Shown here piece after piece: positions 63,250 to 64,000 of a stretch of DNA of 64,000 nucleotides. Source of the stretch: Bacteroidota bacterium (lineage in GTDB: Bacteria; Bacteroidota; Bacteroidia; B-17B0; Aurantibacillaceae); NCBI GenBank assembly GCA_021155905.1, contig JAJNBG010000021.1:1-64000 (forward strand), in the 5' to 3' direction. Made by a program: the position numbers and the translations under genes. Numbering within the stretch: the first letter of the stretch is position 1; each line of letters opens with the position of its first letter. Below the pieces are notes generated by a model. It saw only the letters and a list, made by a program, of their open reading frames with translations. It was not told the origin of the DNA and ran no database searches.

Positions 63250-63627
63250 TTATAAATTATTTGCAATACGGGTTATTGAATCTTTTAATGAGGATGAATT
63301 AAAATTGATCAATAAGCCTAATTTTTTATTTGATAGTTTTAAATAAGTCAATAACTGTTTGTGATGAACATCGATTAAAGATTCCACCGATTTAACTTCA
63401 ACAATGGCTAAATCATTTACAAGAATATCTAATCTAAATCCGACATCCATTTTTATATCACCATACATCATTGAAACTCCTATTTGAGTTTTGATATTAA
63501 AACCTTCCTGTATTAATTCAGAAGCTAAAGCTGTTTCGTAAACTGACTCCAATAGACCAGGTCCCAAAACAGTGTGGACTTTAAAAGCCGCACCTCTGAT
63601 TGCATATGATATATCGTTTTCTGTCAT
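63250..63627 (-). CDS. GxxExxY family protein
   Basis: A 125-residue protein of the GxxExxY family: GAAFKVHTVLGPGLLESVYETALASELIQEG (GLLESVY at residues 24-30) and the C-terminal FRLDILVNDLAIVEVKSVESLIDVHHKQLLTYLKLSNKKLGLLINF, in which EVK-like residues recall nuclease-fold cores. The function is unknown; the family is abundant and multi-copy in some bacteria. The ATG at 63627 (MTENDIS) is chosen over the longer start in the repeat. It interrupts the thiG-thiH pair, and the flanking DNA is repetitive, suggesting insertion. Confidence 0.85.
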   Translation of the reverse strand: MTENDISYAIRGAAFKVHTVLGPGLLESVYETALASELIQEGFNIKTQIGVSMMYGDIKMDVGFRLDILVNDLAIVEVKSVESLIDVHHKQLLTYLKLSNKKLGLLINFNSSSLKDSITRIANNL

Positions 63628-63754
63628 CTTTTTTTGTTTTTTCTCGCGGAACACCGCGGATTAATTTCGCGGAGAGACACATAGAGAGTGTATTATTGTA
63701 TTAGTTTTTTCTGCGAAACTCTGCCTTTAACTCTGCGAACATCTGCGAGAAATC
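63628..63754. repeat. CGCGGA/CTGCGA-rich degenerate repeat between the GxxExxY gene and thiG
   Basis: The 127-nt gap contains TTTCTCGCGGAACACCGCGG, ATTAATTTCGCGGAGAGACA, TTTTTTCTGCGAAACTCTG and CTCTGCGAACATCTGCGAGA. CGCGGA, TCTGCGA and related units recur every 15-30 nt. Confidence 0.55.
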
Positions 63755-64000
63755 TTAATCATTTAAAAAACTCGTTAAAGGACTTGTTGCAGATGCTCTG
63801 CTGTTTATTTTTGACAATCCTGCTTCATATGCCAGCCTTCCTGCAATGACAGCGTTCTTAAAAGCAATTCCCATCTGAGTTGGATTTTTAGATGAGGCAA
63901 TGGCGGTATTTACCAACACCGCATCTGCTCCCATTTCCATCGCTCGTGCTGCATGAGAAGGAGCGCCGATTCCGGCATCTACAATTACAGGCACTTTACT
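63755..64000 (-). CDS. thiG: Thiazole synthase ThiG (C-terminal part, cut by the window edge)
   Basis: The last 82 codons of thiazole synthase: [34 protein letters not shown] in two overlapping segments, then [26 protein letters not shown], which match the ThiG C-terminal half with its phosphate-binding GIG and NTAIA loops. The frame stays open to position 64000, so the start lies beyond the window. It forms the thiazole phosphate ring with ThiS-COSH, 2-iminoacetate and DXP. It is followed by the repeat and the GxxExxY gene. Confidence 0.92.
   Translation of the reverse strand, partial: SKVPVIVDAGIGAPSHAARAMEMGADAVLVNTAIASSKNPTQMGIAFKNAVIAGRLAYEAGLSKINSRASATSPLTSFLND

Noticed and set aside
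63250..63627. GxxExxY gene as a thiamine-pathway enzyme because of its position
   Set aside because: No known thi motif; its flanking repeats point to insertion rather than pathway membership.

Overview
The window is AT-rich chromosomal DNA from a member of the Bacteroidota. The signs are lineage-typical families (DUF6029, DUF4249, Omp28-like, GWxTD, OstA-like), a giant cell-surface protein with a gliding-motility-associated (type IX secretion) C-terminal domain, and promoters of the TAnnTTTG type with few Shine-Dalgarno sites. No tRNA, rRNA, insertion sequence or CRISPR array was seen.

Layout. 1-4.7 kb: end of an ATP synthase operon (atpD, atpC, terminator), a cyanophycinase-like peptidase, a SET-domain protein and hisS. 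4.8-8 kb: a leftward operon TlpA-like, DUF6029, Omp28-like. 8-16.4 kb: a membrane VWA-like protein, fabG, an OstA/LptA-like protein, rlmD, a small protein, and overlapping nhaA and crcB. 16.4-23.9 kb: one 2466-residue surface protein with a CUB-like domain, a C-type lectin domain and about 21 Ig-like modules. 24-26.4 kb: polysaccharide deacetylase, HMA lipoprotein, GWxTD protein. 26.5-36.3 kb: a CBS-domain transporter-like protein, an XRE protein, and the cell-shape cluster purH, mreB, [beta-barrel], mreC, mreD, mrdA, rodA. 36.4-41.5 kb: four genes overlapping by 1-4 nt (PAP2, PD40 propeller, GNAT, membrane protein) and an APC permease. 41.5-51.9 kb: mixed housekeeping and hypothetical genes (sixA, ABC ATPase, plsC, gatC, amidase, YdeI-like, DUF4256, CPBP protease) and a decayed DUF1801 gene. 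54.9-64 kb: dnaK, a DUF4249 lipoprotein, panB, a fatty-acid desaturase, murI, and the end of a thiamine operon (thiG, GxxExxY, thiH, thiF).

The most unusual part is 52.2-54.8 kb. Read on the minus strand it contains an isolated N-terminal domain of a tyrosine-recombinase-like protein, then single-gene units (a methyltransferase and a HExxH lipoprotein), each starting with GTTAGsG and ending with its own reverse complement, then two ~140-bp imperfectly palindromic repeats about 80% alike, then a DUF1810 gene. This is the layout of integron gene cassettes with attC sites. No full integrase is visible, so a decayed or divergent cassette array is the best reading. A compensatory base change between the repeats supports a folded structure.

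How genes work together: purH-mre-mrd is a conserved block coupling purine synthesis genes with rod-shape peptidoglycan synthesis. The TlpA/DUF6029/Omp28 operon suggests exported thiol-redox function. thiF-thiH-thiG make the thiazole half of thiamine. Several operons use GTG/TTG starts overlapping the preceding stop. All family calls were made by eye from motifs, without database searches.
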